This document shows positions 25,691 to 34,331 of a stretch of DNA of 64,000 nucleotides, one piece after another; the first letter of the stretch is position 1, and the number at the start of each line of letters is the position of its first letter. The DNA is from Streptomyces sp. NBC_01451. Its GTDB lineage: Bacteria > Actinomycetota > Actinomycetes > Streptomycetales > Streptomycetaceae. The stretch spans positions 3,224,001 to 3,288,000 of the forward strand of contig NZ_CP109479.1 of NCBI RefSeq assembly GCF_036227485.1. The letters run 5' to 3'. A program made the translations under genes and the position numbers. Under the pieces are notes generated by a model, which did not search any database, had not been told where the DNA came from, and worked only from the letters and a program-made list of their open reading frames with translations.

Positions 25691-26458
25691 GTGAGTGGTG
25701 TGATTACGACGTCGGAACCGTCCTGGATAGCTCCGTTCACTGGGCTGAGCCCGTCGGCCTTCGGCAAGCTGGTGGCGCAGCTGCGGCGCGAGGGCGCCGA
25801 CGCGTCCGGCCGGGGACGACCGTGGAAGCTGTCGCTGGAGGACCGAGTGCTGCTGGTGACGGCGTACTGGCGAACGAACCTGACACTGCGACAGCTGGCC
25901 TTGCTGTTCGGGGTGTCGAAGTCTGCCGCCGACCGCGTCATCGACCACCTCGGCCCGAAGCTCGCGCTCCAGCCACGCAAGCGGTGCGCGAAGGACACGG
26001 TGCTGATCGTGGACGGCACCCTGATCCCGACCAGGGACCACAAGGTGGCCGAGCAGTCGAAGAATTACCGCTACTCCACCAACCATCAGGTGGTCATCGA
26101 CGCCGACACCCGACGGGTGGTCGTGGTCGGCCGACCGCTGCCGGGGAATCGCAACGACTGCCGAGCCTGGGCCGAGTCCGGCGCCAAGGCCGCCGTCGGG
26201 AACACCACTACGATCGCCGACGGCGGCTATCCGGGCACCGGCCTGGTCCTCCCGCACCGCCGCCGCAAGGGCGAGGAACTCTCGGCTCGGAAGCAGGCCC
26301 ACAACAAGAGTCACAAGCAGGTGAGAGCCCGCGTCGAGCACGTCCTCGGCCGCATGAAGGCGTGGAAGATCCTGCGCGATTGTCGCCTACGCGGTGACGG
26401 CGTCCACCATGCGATATCCGGCATTGCCCGCATGCACAACCTCATGCTCGCCGAGTAG
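25691..26458 (+). CDS. IS5-family DDE transposase, intact
   Basis: A 255-residue transposase with complete catalytic triad: Asp in V-D-G-T (about residue 107), Asp in A-D-G-G-Y (about 176) and Glu in R-V-E-H (about 217). It has an N-terminal helix-turn-helix (R-Q-L-A-L-L-F-G-V-S-K-S-A-A-D-R). The start is GTG 25691. It is a sister of the nonsense-mutated copy at 8250-9017. The right IS end is likely near 26518 (T-T-A-C-G-G-G-A-C-A-C-C), but the left end was not delimited. Confidence 0.9.
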   Translation: MSGVITTSEPSWIAPFTGLSPSAFGKLVAQLRREGADASGRGRPWKLSLEDRVLLVTAYWRTNLTLRQLALLFGVSKSAADRVIDHLGPKLALQPRKRCAKDTVLIVDGTLIPTRDHKVAEQSKNYRYSTNHQVVIDADTRRVVVVGRPLPGNRNDCRAWAESGAKAAVGNTTTIADGGYPGTGLVLPHRRRKGEELSARKQAHNKSHKQVRARVEHVLGRMKAWKILRDCRLRGDGVHHAISGIARMHNLMLAE

Positions 26459-26523
26459 GGGCCGGTCGCCGCGTCGGCAGGACGCACCTCGCCCGGGAGA
26501 ACGATCATTTACGGGACACCCTT

Positions 26524-27574
26524 TACGAGCTCGTGCATGGTTGGCGGTGAGACGTCGAGGGCATCGGTGGGGTCCGGGGGTCACATCTGCTGAGCCGATG
26601 TCAGATCCGCGGTCCGCTGGTGGGACAGCAGGCCGGCGATGGCTTGCACCGTGTCGCTCATGTGCTCGCGGCGGCCGAGGTGGCGGGCCAGCGCCCGCCA
26701 GTTCTTGAGATGTGCGATGCCGTGCTCGACCCGGATGCGGCGTGAGGAATGCGCCTTGCGCTGGCGCTCGTACATCTCCTCGTACCAGTCCGGGGCGTTC
26801 TTCTTGAACTTGCGGTGCTGTGGTGTCACTACACGTCCGCCGGTCTGCGCGCCGAGCCCCTGGTAGCCGGCATCGGCGAGGATCTCGACCGCGGGCCCAC
26901 CGGCCAGGAGCCCGACCAGCCCCAACTGGCGTGCGTGGGTGATGTCCGCGCAACTCCCGGGCTCGGTCGGGCTGCACCACAGCACGCGTCCTTCGCCGTC
27001 CGTGACCACCATGGACTTGACGGCGTTCTGCTTGTTCTTCCCGGAGATGAACTTGTCCCGGTCCTTGCGCCCCTGGGCCGCGCCGGACCCGGATCTCGGT
27101 GCCGTCGATGATGCCGGTCTTTCCGGTCCCGCCGAGATGGCCGATGACTTCGGCCAGAGTCCGCAGCCGTACGTCGGGGCTGATGGTGCACCCTCGCTCG
27201 GCGAGCAGGGGCCGCACCTCGTTGACGGCCCGGGTGATGGCCGAGCGGTCCACGCCGAACCAGCAGGCCAGCACGTCGTGGGTGGCTCCGTGACGGAGAT
27301 GGACGAGAGTGGCCAGCAGTCGGTCGACGAACACCAGCCGGTGCTTCGCGCCGGCGCCTATGGCCCGCTCCCGCTGCCGGGAGGCAAGCCTGGCCTGGTG
27401 GCGTTGATGCCACAACGGGCCGACCTCGGCAGCGAGTTCAGCGATCACATCGGCCGTCAGGCCCGTGATCCGCCGGTTGCCGATGACCAGTGCACGAGTC
27501 GAGTTCCCGACCACACAACCATGATCAACGATCAAGAGCTCGACGTCTCACCACTAACCAGGCACGAGCTCGTA
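26524..27574. mobile_element. IS427-type (IS5 family) insertion sequence with 36-bp inverted repeats
   Basis: The left repeat (26524-26559) begins TACGAGCTCGTGCATGGTTG and the right repeat (27539-27574) is its complement with three mismatches in 36. Both ends are bordered by TA, which fits the short TA target duplication of the IS427 group. The element lies only a few bases beyond the likely right end of the preceding IS5 copy, and 38 bp before the next gene. Confidence 0.85.
26581..27535 (-). CDS. IS5/IS427-group transposase in two frames (frameshift)
   Basis: The upstream frame, from ATG 27535, encodes a helix-turn-helix (V-H-L-R-H-G-A-T-H-D-V-L-A-C-W-F-G-V-D-R-S-A) and the first Asp region (G-I-I-D-G-T-E-I-R-V-R-R). 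At about 27068-27090 the frame is off by one or two bases, and the rest continues in another frame: D-K-F-I-S-G-K-N-K, S-M-V-V-T-D-G-E-G-R, A-D-A-G-Y-Q-G and R-V-E-H-G-I-A-H-L-K-N-W, to the end at 26581. IS427-group elements often use programmed frameshifting between two ORFs, so this may be natural rather than a lesion. No obvious slippery heptamer was confirmed. Confidence 0.8.
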
Positions 27575-27612
27575 GCCTGGACGCAGCACCGACAGAGGGA
27601 GCGCCAGGCCTG

Positions 27613-28350
27613 ATGAACCCCTTGGAACCGAACCCCTCTCCCGCGTCTGCGACATTTCCCATCGTGCCCGCGACAAATCCCGACGGCGGCTGGGGTAGGC
27701 AGCGGACTCCGCTGCCCGCGCCACCGCTCGATCTCGACCCCGCGCAGCGCGACCGAGGCTTCGGCTACGTCGCACTGCGCACGTTCGTGATGTCCACGCT
27801 GCCGCCCGAAGAGCGTCGAGGCCTGCGCGAAGGGCTTGCCCCCGACGAACGGGCCCGCCTCACCGCGGGGACGGCAGGCCCGGAAGGAGAGCGCCTCCTC
27901 ACGGTCCGCGCGGGGCTACGGCTGCTCCTCGGGCAACTGCTGGACGCCGACCCAGGGGCCGTCGTCATGGACGACGGCCCCTGTCCGCACTGCGGTCGAC
28001 TCCATGGCCGCAGTGCGTCCTCCCCGGCCGGCCGTCGACTGCACTTCGCCACCGCCGGGCGAGGGGATCTCGTCGTGTACGCGGTCAGCCGCTTCCCCGT
28101 CGGGCTCGGGCTCGCCGTGACCGACGGACCCGACCGCGAGGCATGGCTGCGGGGCCGCAAGCCGGCCCGGCACGCCGCATACCACGATGGGGTGGCCCGG
28201 GGACGGTGTTCCCGCCCACGGGACGGTTCGGTGGAGCACATCGTGCGCTACGTCGATACGGCGCCGGAGTACTGCTGCGTCGTATCGGTGGTGTATGAAG
28301 TTCCTTTCCGCGAGGACACCCCCATTTCCCTGGACCCGGCGACCGACTAA
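27613..28350 (+). CDS. Degenerate 4'-phosphopantetheinyl-transferase-like protein
   Basis: A 245-residue protein. The region about residues 115-165 resembles the first half of Sfp-type phosphopantetheinyl transferases: C-P-H-C-G-R-L-H-G-R, then L-H-F-A-T-A-G-R-G-D-L-V-V-Y-A-V-S and P-V-G-L-G. In active enzymes the matching segment is L-S-H-S-G, and G-V-D-V-E supplies magnesium ligands; here these are A-T-A-G and G-L-G-L-A, so the metal site is missing. It is probably not a working transferase. The start is ATG 27613, only 38 bp from an IS end, so its original promoter may be displaced. A hairpin follows at 28352-28383. Confidence 0.6.
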   Translation: MNPLEPNPSPASATFPIVPATNPDGGWGRQRTPLPAPPLDLDPAQRDRGFGYVALRTFVMSTLPPEERRGLREGLAPDERARLTAGTAGPEGERLLTVRAGLRLLLGQLLDADPGAVVMDDGPCPHCGRLHGRSASSPAGRRLHFATAGRGDLVVYAVSRFPVGLGLAVTDGPDREAWLRGRKPARHAAYHDGVARGRCSRPRDGSVEHIVRYVDTAPEYCCVVSVVYEVPFREDTPISLDPATD

Positions 28351-28351
28351 A

Positions 28352-28383
28352 GAGCTCGTGCACGGCCAACCGTGCACGAGCTC
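28352..28383 (+). terminator. Perfect hairpin terminator
   Basis: 14-bp arms (GAGCTCGTGCACGG at 28352-28365 and complement at 28370-28383) around a 4-nt loop, starting right after the stop codon of the upstream gene. On the minus strand its sequence closely resembles the ends of the IS427-type element. Confidence 0.8.
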
Positions 28384-28387
28384 GTTA

Positions 28388-28460
28388 GGGGACATGGGGC
28401 GCAGCCCCGTCCTCCAGGGGCGCGGGGCTGTATCGATATGCGGCTCCGCCGCGTGGGCGC
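28388..28460. repeat. Interspersed G+C-rich repeat (GGGGCGCGGGG family)
   Basis: Contains GGGGCGCAGCCCC and GGGGCGCGGGGCTGTAT, with further G+C-rich palindromes. It is related to the short elements at 35061-35097, 49530-49556 and 53239-53275. It lies between two genes and no gene is present. Confidence 0.6.
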
Positions 28461-28506
28461 GCCAAACCACAACGAACCCGCAGCCGAATACGCGCACCCA
28501 GCGGAG

Positions 28507-29547
28507 CTAGATCGTCGCCGCGTCGATCACGAAGCGGTAGCGGACGTCGCTCGCGAGGACCCGCTCGTACGCGTCGTTGATCTCCGAGGCGCTGATCAGC
28601 TCGATCTCGGAGCCCAGGCCGTGCTCGGCGCAGAAGTCCAGCATCTCCTGGGTCTCCTGGATGCCGCCGATGCCGGAGCCCGCGAGGGTCTTGCGGCCGG
28701 CGATCACCGAGAAGAGGTTCAGCGCGACGGGCTCCTCGGGGGCGCCGACGTTCACGAACGCGCCGTCCGTCTTGAGGAGGGACAGGTAGGTGTCCAGGTT
28801 CAGGGGAGCCGAGACCGTGGACAGGATGATGTCGAAGGTGCCGCGCAGCTCCTTGAAGGTGGCCTCGTCGCTGGTCGCGTAGTAGTGCGCGGCGCCCAGC
28901 TTCAGGCCGTCCTCCTTCTTGCGGAGGGACTGCGAGAGGACGGTGACCTCGGCGCCGAGCGCGTTCGCGATCTTGACGCCCATGTGGCCGAGGCCGCCCA
29001 TGCCGAGGATCGCGACCTTCTTGCCGGGGCCGGCGTTCCAGTGCTTCAGCGGGGAGTACGTGGTGATGCCGGCGCAGAGCAGCGGCGCGGCCACGTCGAG
29101 GGAGAGGCCGTCGGGGATGCGGACGGTGAAGCTCTCGTCCACGACGATCTTCTCGGAGTAGCCGCCGTAGGTCGGCTCACCGTTCTTGTCGAGGGCGTTG
29201 TAGGTGCCGACGCCGCCCTTGAGGCAGTACTGCTCCAGGCCGGCCTCGCAGTTCTCGCACTCGCGGCAGGAGTCGACCAGACAGCCGACACCCACGTGGT
29301 CGCCGACTGCGAACTTGGTGACACCGGCACCGACGGCCTCGACGACACCGGCGATCTCGTGGCCGGGGACCATCGGGAAGATGGCCTCGCCCCAGCCCTC
29401 GCGGGCCTGGTGGATGTCGGAGTGGCAGATGCCGGCGAACTTGATGTCGATCAGGACGTCGAACTCGCCGACCTCGCGACGCTCGATGGTGGTGCGCTCC
29501 AGGGGAGCCTTGGCGGAGGGGGCGGCGTATGCAGCGACAGTGGTCAT
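28507..29547 (-). CDS. Zinc-dependent NAD(P) alcohol dehydrogenase (YahK/CAD-like)
   Basis: A 346-residue cytosolic medium-chain dehydrogenase that interconverts alcohols and aldehydes with NADP(H). The catalytic zinc site is visible in C-H-S-D-I-H (near residue 40) and G-H-E near 64. The structural zinc lobe has the four-Cys pattern [15 protein letters not shown] near 95-109. The Rossmann motif is G-M-G-G-L-G-H-M-G near 180. The substrate is unknown; YahK-like enzymes favour aromatic or short aldehydes. ATG 29547 is supported by the conserved N-terminus. It is divergent from an XRE/MmyB-type regulator, a common streptomycete pairing that suggests aldehyde- or alcohol-responsive control. Confidence 0.92.
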   Translation of the reverse strand: MTTVAAYAAPSAKAPLERTTIERREVGEFDVLIDIKFAGICHSDIHQAREGWGEAIFPMVPGHEIAGVVEAVGAGVTKFAVGDHVGVGCLVDSCRECENCEAGLEQYCLKGGVGTYNALDKNGEPTYGGYSEKIVVDESFTVRIPDGLSLDVAAPLLCAGITTYSPLKHWNAGPGKKVAILGMGGLGHMGVKIANALGAEVTVLSQSLRKKEDGLKLGAAHYYATSDEATFKELRGTFDIILSTVSAPLNLDTYLSLLKTDGAFVNVGAPEEPVALNLFSVIAGRKTLAGSGIGGIQETQEMLDFCAEHGLGSEIELISASEINDAYERVLASDVRYRFVIDAATI

Positions 29548-29709
29548 GCCGGGGGTTCTCCTAGGGGGATTCCGCGCCCGGCCGCCTTCTGACCGGGTGC
29601 GACACCCAGTGTGCCCAACGTTTCTGCATCCACCCAGTCCACACTTCTGCGTACGTCCAGCGGTCCTACCACTGGCGGGGTCAGGCTCGTGTTCGTACGA
29701 CCGGGAATA

Positions 29710-30693
29710 ATGGACCGTATGGACGAACATCCCGATCGCCCCGATCTCCCCGACCGCGCCGATCGCGCTTATCCGGTGGACGCCTCCGGGAACGGGCGGA
29801 CCCCCGGGGCCGGGGCCGGGGCCGGGGGTGCCCTGGACCGGCGTGCCGAGCTCAGTGAGTTCCTGCGCACCCGGCGGGCCCGGCTCAAGCCGGAGGACGT
29901 GGGGCTGCCGGACTTCGGGCGGCACCGCCGGGTGCCCGGGCTGCGCCGCGAGGAGCTGGCCCAGCTGGCCGGGGTGTCCGTCGCCTACTACACGCGGCTC
30001 GAACAGGGCAACGGGCGGAACGTCTCCGCGGAGGTCCTCGACGCCATCGCCCGCGCCCTGCGGCTGACGAGCGCCGAGCACGCCCACCTCACGCACCTCG
30101 CCAAGCCGAAGCAGCACAAGAAGAAGCCGTCGGTACGGGCACAGGTGGTGCGCGGGACGCTGCGGCAGCTGCTCGACACGATGGACGGGGTGCCGGCGTA
30201 CATCGCCGGGCGGCGTACGGACGTCCTGGCGTGGAACGCGATGGCCTCGTCCCTCTTCGGGGACTGGGCCGAGCTGCCGCCGCAGGACCGGAACTGGGCG
30301 CGGCTGGTGTTCCTGCGGCCCGAGTACCACGACCTGTTCATGGACTGGGAGCAGAAGGCGATCGACATCGTCTGCCATCTGCGCATGGACGCCGGCTGCT
30401 ACCCGGAGGACCCGAGGCTGTCCGCGCTGGTGGGTGAGCTGTCGGTGAAGAGCGAGGAGTTCCGGCGGCTGTGGGCGACCCACGACGTCAAGGAGAAGAA
30501 CTACGGGGTGAAGCGGTTCCGGCATCCCCTGGTGGGCGAACTGACCCTGAACTACGAGTCGTTCAGGCTCCCGGACGACGGCGACCAGGCCCTGATCGTC
30601 TACCACGCGGAACCGGGGTCCTCGTCGGCGGAGGGCCTGCGCCTGCTTGCCAGCTGGGGCCGGGACGCGACCAGGGCCGGCACGATTTCCTGA
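29710..30693 (+). CDS. XRE/MmyB-type helix-turn-helix regulator
   Basis: A roughly 327-residue cytoplasmic regulator. After a Pro/Asp/Gly-rich leader (to about residue 50) comes a helix-turn-helix: [29 protein letters not shown] and Y-Y-T-R-L-E-Q-G (residues about 50-115). The C-terminal MmyB-like ligand-binding domain has [15 protein letters not shown], followed by F-L-R-P-E-Y and the late [19 protein letters not shown] 29710 or 29719 may be the start. It is transcribed away from the zinc alcohol dehydrogenase and likely controls it. Confidence 0.88.
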   Translation: MDRMDEHPDRPDLPDRADRAYPVDASGNGRTPGAGAGAGGALDRRAELSEFLRTRRARLKPEDVGLPDFGRHRRVPGLRREELAQLAGVSVAYYTRLEQGNGRNVSAEVLDAIARALRLTSAEHAHLTHLAKPKQHKKKPSVRAQVVRGTLRQLLDTMDGVPAYIAGRRTDVLAWNAMASSLFGDWAELPPQDRNWARLVFLRPEYHDLFMDWEQKAIDIVCHLRMDAGCYPEDPRLSALVGELSVKSEEFRRLWATHDVKEKNYGVKRFRHPLVGELTLNYESFRLPDDGDQALIVYHAEPGSSSAEGLRLLASWGRDATRAGTIS

Positions 30694-30713
30694 CCTGACG
30701 GGCCGAAACACAC

Positions 30714-30749
30714 GGACGGCCGGCCGGGGGATTCCCCGGCCGGCCGTCC
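30714..30749. terminator. Bidirectional hairpin terminator
   Basis: Perfect 16-bp stem (GGACGGCCGGCCGGGG at 30714-30729, complement 30734-30749) with a 4-nt loop, between the convergent regulator and subtilase genes, so it may serve both. Confidence 0.8.
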
Positions 30750-30798
30750 GCCGACACCGACGTCAACGCCTCACCTCGGCGCCTCCGTCGGAGGCGGC

Positions 30799-33700
30799 CT
30801 ACTTTCCGTAGTAGGCGTTGTAGATGGAGATCGTCGACTTGTTGCCCTTCTTGTCGCTGATCTTCGCGTGGAAGGAGATCGCCGCCCCCTTCGCCGGGTT
30901 CACGACAGTGACCTTCCCGTTCTTCACGGTCAGCTTCTTCCAGGTCTTGCCGTAGTCGTACGACGCGTACACCGACAGCGACTTCAGGTTGCTGCCGCGC
31001 GCCGCGCCCTCGACGACGACCGGGAAGGTGACCTTCGTGCCCGCCGCGACCTTGTTGTCCAGGCCGACGGCCGCGTTGAAGCGGACCGAGGAGACCGGGA
31101 GCTGTGCCCCGTCCTCTCCCGGCTTCTTCGACCGGAACGTCCAGCTCGCGTCGATCCGCGTGGACGCCTGGGCGACCTTGACGCTGCGCTTGACCGACGT
31201 CGTCAGCTTGTACGCGGCGTCGCCCGCCGGAACCGTGAACGCCTTCCCGCCGAACAGCGGGTCGTCGTTCGTGCCGATCTTCTGGCCGTTGCGGTAGAGC
31301 GTCGTCGTCACCGACGTGAAGTCGGACGAGCCGGGGTGGCCCGCGCCGTCGGAGAACAGCGGGACGACACCGAAGATGTAGTTGCCGTCACGGAAGACGC
31401 CGAAGTCCGGAAGCAGCCGCGGACCGAAGACCGCGGTGTTGAAGGTGCGCGCGTAGGTGCCGCCCGCCTTCAGCGTCTGCGCCATACCGAGCGTGTAGTA
31501 GGCCTCGGGGATCGGGAAGCCCTGTGCGTCCTTGCCCTTGAACTGGGTGAAGTCGAACAGCCACTGGACCTTCTCGCCCGTGGACATGTACGTCGTACGG
31601 GTGCCCGGCAGCGCCTGCTCGACGAGCGAACCGAAGGCGAAGTCCTCGGGCAGGAAGGCGATCACGCCGAGGGCGCCGGTCTTGTTGGGCGCTCCGGCAC
31701 CGAGACGGTTCGACACCTTGGCGAACTCGCTCGCCTTGAAGTGGCGGACCTTGTCACCGGTGATCTTCTTGACCTTGGCGGTGGTGATCGCGTCGTACTC
31801 CGCGCCCGCGCCCTTGCTGAACTGGCCGAACCAGGTCTGCGAGAGGCCGGTGACCTCGGCGCCGAGGTGGGCCATCCGCACGTTGGCGAAGGAGTCGAGA
31901 GCCACGCCGATACCGATGCCCGGGGTGTCGTACATGTAGTTGATCATCGCGCTCTGCGGCTTGGCGTCGGCGTCCGGCACCGTGATGTCGGCCGCCTTGG
32001 TGGTACGGGCGTCGATCGTCACCGAGAGGTTCTTGGTGACCGCCAGTTTCGGCTGGACCACCCAGTCGAGGCCCTCGCCGCCCAGGTCGGGCTTGGTGAA
32101 GTCCTTCGCGATCCAGCCGTCCAGGAGGTACGTGCCCTTGGGCAGACGCATCGTCGTGGTGCCGGTGGCCGCCGTCGGGACCTGGTAGCCGCGGTCGGTG
32201 GCCAGGCCGCTGTAGCCGAGGAGGATCGTGTTGTACTCGCCCGTCGGCTGGCCTGCCTTGTCGATGTGCTTGATCGTGACGTCGTACGACTCGACCTCAC
32301 GGTTGACCGCCGCGGCCGTACGGACGCTCTGGGCGCCGGCCGTCGCCGTCACGTACGAGGAGTACGCGCCGTCGAGAGTGCCGCCCAGCTTGGTGTTGAC
32401 GGTGTAGCCGACCGTGGCACTGCCGTTCGCCGGGACCTTCAGGGTCGTCGCGGCCAGCTTGAAGAAGCCGGCCGGAGCGGCCTGGCCCTTCGGGTTGGTC
32501 GCGGTCGCCGTCAGCTTCAGCGTGACGTCGGTCTTGCCGAGGTTGCGGTACGTCAGCGGCTTGGTGACCGGGGTGTCGTCGGTGTGCGGCCACGCCTGCG
32601 TGCCGAAGCTCACCGACGCGGGGTCGGCGATCACGGTCTGCTTGATGGCCTGGTCGACCTGGATACGGCCCGAACCCTGCTGGAACGGCGTGTACTTGCC
32701 GCCCTTCGCGGACCCGGTGAGCGCGCCCTTGATCTCGGCGTACGTCCAGGTCGGGTGCTCCTGCTTGAGGATCGCCGCCGCGCCCGCCACATGCGGCGTC
32801 GCCATCGACGTACCCGAGATGGTGAGGTAGCCGGCCGGGTTCTCGCCGACCTCCGACTCGATCAGGCTGCCCTTGGCGGAGGCGGCCGTGATGTCCACGC
32901 CGGGCGCGGTCACGTCCGGCTTGATGGCGCCGTCGCCGACCCGCGGGCCGGTGCTGGAGAAGTCGGCCAGCAGGTCCTTGTCGTCGACCGCGCCGACGGT
33001 GAGCGCGTTGTCGGCGCTGCCCGGCGAACCGACCGACTCCGGACCGGAGTTGCCCGCCGCGATGGCGAAGAGGATGCCCTTCTCGGCGGACAGCTTGTTG
33101 ACCGTCGCCTCCAGCGGGTCCACCTCGGGGGTGTCCTGGCCGCCGAGGCTGAGGTTGACGACCTCGGCGCCCTGCTCGGCCGCCCACTCCATACCGGCGA
33201 CGATGCCCGAGTCGTCACCGGAGCCGGTGTCGTCCAGGACCTTGCCGTTGAGGATCTTGGCGCCGGGTGCGACACCCTTGTACTTGCCGCCCGACTTGGC
33301 GCCGGTGCCCGCCGCGATGGACGCGACGTGCGTGCCGTGGCCGAACTTGTCGGTGGTGCTCGTGGCCGTGGAGAAGTTCTTGGCCGCGATCACCTGGTCC
33401 TTGAGGTCCGGGTGGGTGGCGTCGACACCCGTGTCCAGGACGGCGATCTTGACGCCCTTGCCGTCGTAGCCGGCCGCCCACGCCTTCGGCGCGCCGATCT
33501 GCGGCACGGACTTGTCGAGGCTTGCCTTGCGGGTGCCGTCGAGCCAGACGTGCGCGATGCCGGCGGCGGTCCGGTCCCCGTTGGTCACCGCGTCCCAGAG
33601 TTCGGGAGTGTCCTTCTGCGGCGTCTGCACGGCGTCCGCGTTGAGGAACTTCAGCGTCCGGCGGAGTGTGCCCGCGTCACGGACGTCGGCCTTGGTGGCG

Positions 33701-34131
33701 GTCGCCGCCCCCGTGTAGCCGACGATGACCTTCAGCCCCTTCTGCTGGGACCTACGGGTCGCCGCCTTGTTCAACTCCGTGACGTCGAAGAGCCGTTGGT
33801 CGAGCTTGCCGCTCGACACCAGCCGGGCCGCGTCGGCCGGTATGACGAGCGTGTGCCCGTCGGCCTTGCGGATCTGCACGGGTATCTTCTCGCGTCCCGC
33901 CGCCCGTTCCAGGCCGACGACGCGGCCCTTGGCGTCGACGGCGACACGGTCACCGGTGATCAGTGTGATGCGGTGCGCGGGCTGGAGCTTCTGTGCGGCG
34001 CTGGTCGCACGCTGCTGCTCCGCCTTCACGTCGGCCTTCGCGGACGCCGGGCCGGTCATGCCCGCCGCGAGGGCAACTGCGGCGGCCGTGGCCACGGTTG
34101 CCGCACATGCTCTTTTCACTTCTGTGCGCAA
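30799..34131 (-). CDS. Large secreted S8 (subtilisin-like) serine peptidase
   Basis: An exported protease of about 1,110 residues. The signal peptide (V-K-R-A-C-A-A-T-V, hydrophobic core, G-P-A-S-A) ends near residue 33. A propeptide reaches about residue 200. The catalytic triad is Asp233 (V-L-D-T-G-V-D), His265 (G-H-G-T-H-V-A-S) and Ser442 (G-T-S-M-A-T-P-H-V-A-G), with the oxyanion Asn in A-A-G-N-S-G near 355. The rest (about 500-1,110) is a long beta-rich C-terminal region of unknown role, perhaps wall or substrate binding. The start is uncertain: TTG 34131 has GGGGGA close upstream, and GTG 34119 is the alternative. A frame from 34215 adds an implausible leader. Confidence 0.9.
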   Translation of the reverse strand: MRTEVKRACAATVATAAAVALAAGMTGPASAKADVKAEQQRATSAAQKLQPAHRITLITGDRVAVDAKGRVVGLERAAGREKIPVQIRKADGHTLVIPADAARLVSSGKLDQRLFDVTELNKAATRRSQQKGLKVIVGYTGAATATKADVRDAGTLRRTLKFLNADAVQTPQKDTPELWDAVTNGDRTAAGIAHVWLDGTRKASLDKSVPQIGAPKAWAAGYDGKGVKIAVLDTGVDATHPDLKDQVIAAKNFSTATSTTDKFGHGTHVASIAAGTGAKSGGKYKGVAPGAKILNGKVLDDTGSGDDSGIVAGMEWAAEQGAEVVNLSLGGQDTPEVDPLEATVNKLSAEKGILFAIAAGNSGPESVGSPGSADNALTVGAVDDKDLLADFSSTGPRVGDGAIKPDVTAPGVDITAASAKGSLIESEVGENPAGYLTISGTSMATPHVAGAAAILKQEHPTWTYAEIKGALTGSAKGGKYTPFQQGSGRIQVDQAIKQTVIADPASVSFGTQAWPHTDDTPVTKPLTYRNLGKTDVTLKLTATATNPKGQAAPAGFFKLAATTLKVPANGSATVGYTVNTKLGGTLDGAYSSYVTATAGAQSVRTAAAVNREVESYDVTIKHIDKAGQPTGEYNTILLGYSGLATDRGYQVPTAATGTTTMRLPKGTYLLDGWIAKDFTKPDLGGEGLDWVVQPKLAVTKNLSVTIDARTTKAADITVPDADAKPQSAMINYMYDTPGIGIGVALDSFANVRMAHLGAEVTGLSQTWFGQFSKGAGAEYDAITTAKVKKITGDKVRHFKASEFAKVSNRLGAGAPNKTGALGVIAFLPEDFAFGSLVEQALPGTRTTYMSTGEKVQWLFDFTQFKGKDAQGFPIPEAYYTLGMAQTLKAGGTYARTFNTAVFGPRLLPDFGVFRDGNYIFGVVPLFSDGAGHPGSSDFTSVTTTLYRNGQKIGTNDDPLFGGKAFTVPAGDAAYKLTTSVKRSVKVAQASTRIDASWTFRSKKPGEDGAQLPVSSVRFNAAVGLDNKVAAGTKVTFPVVVEGAARGSNLKSLSVYASYDYGKTWKKLTVKNGKVTVVNPAKGAAISFHAKISDKKGNKSTISIYNAYYGK

Positions 34132-34296
34132 GTCTCCCCCTGGAGCGCTGGCTGAAGTGCCGGGCAGTTCCCCGTTCACCCGGCCGGGGGGAGTCCCGTA
34201 CGCATGCGCGCACACCCCCCGACCGTGAATTATGCCGAGGGGTGATCAGCCGCTCAATAGACTGGAGGATTGCGCTTTTGGCTGTTACGAGCCAGT

Positions 34297-34331
34297 TACG
34301 AAATCTTACGGACCTTACGGACTTTACGAAC
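34297..34331. repeat. 9-bp tandem repeats at the ABC ATPase gene 3' end
   Basis: Four imperfect 9-bp units (like CTTACGGAC) lie directly beyond, and overlap, the stop codon of the minus-strand ABC ATPase gene (34324). They share unit length and position with the array at 5118-5223, though the sequence differs. Confidence 0.65.

Noticed and set aside
27613..28350. Active phosphopantetheinyl transferase
   Set aside because: The S-H-S and G-V-D-V-E residues needed for magnesium and CoA are not present.
30868..34155. A 1,095-codon open frame opposite the S8 peptidase gene
   Set aside because: It is the antisense shadow of a G+C-rich gene: Arg/Gly/Ala/Asp-rich text without motifs, while the other strand has a full catalytic triad.
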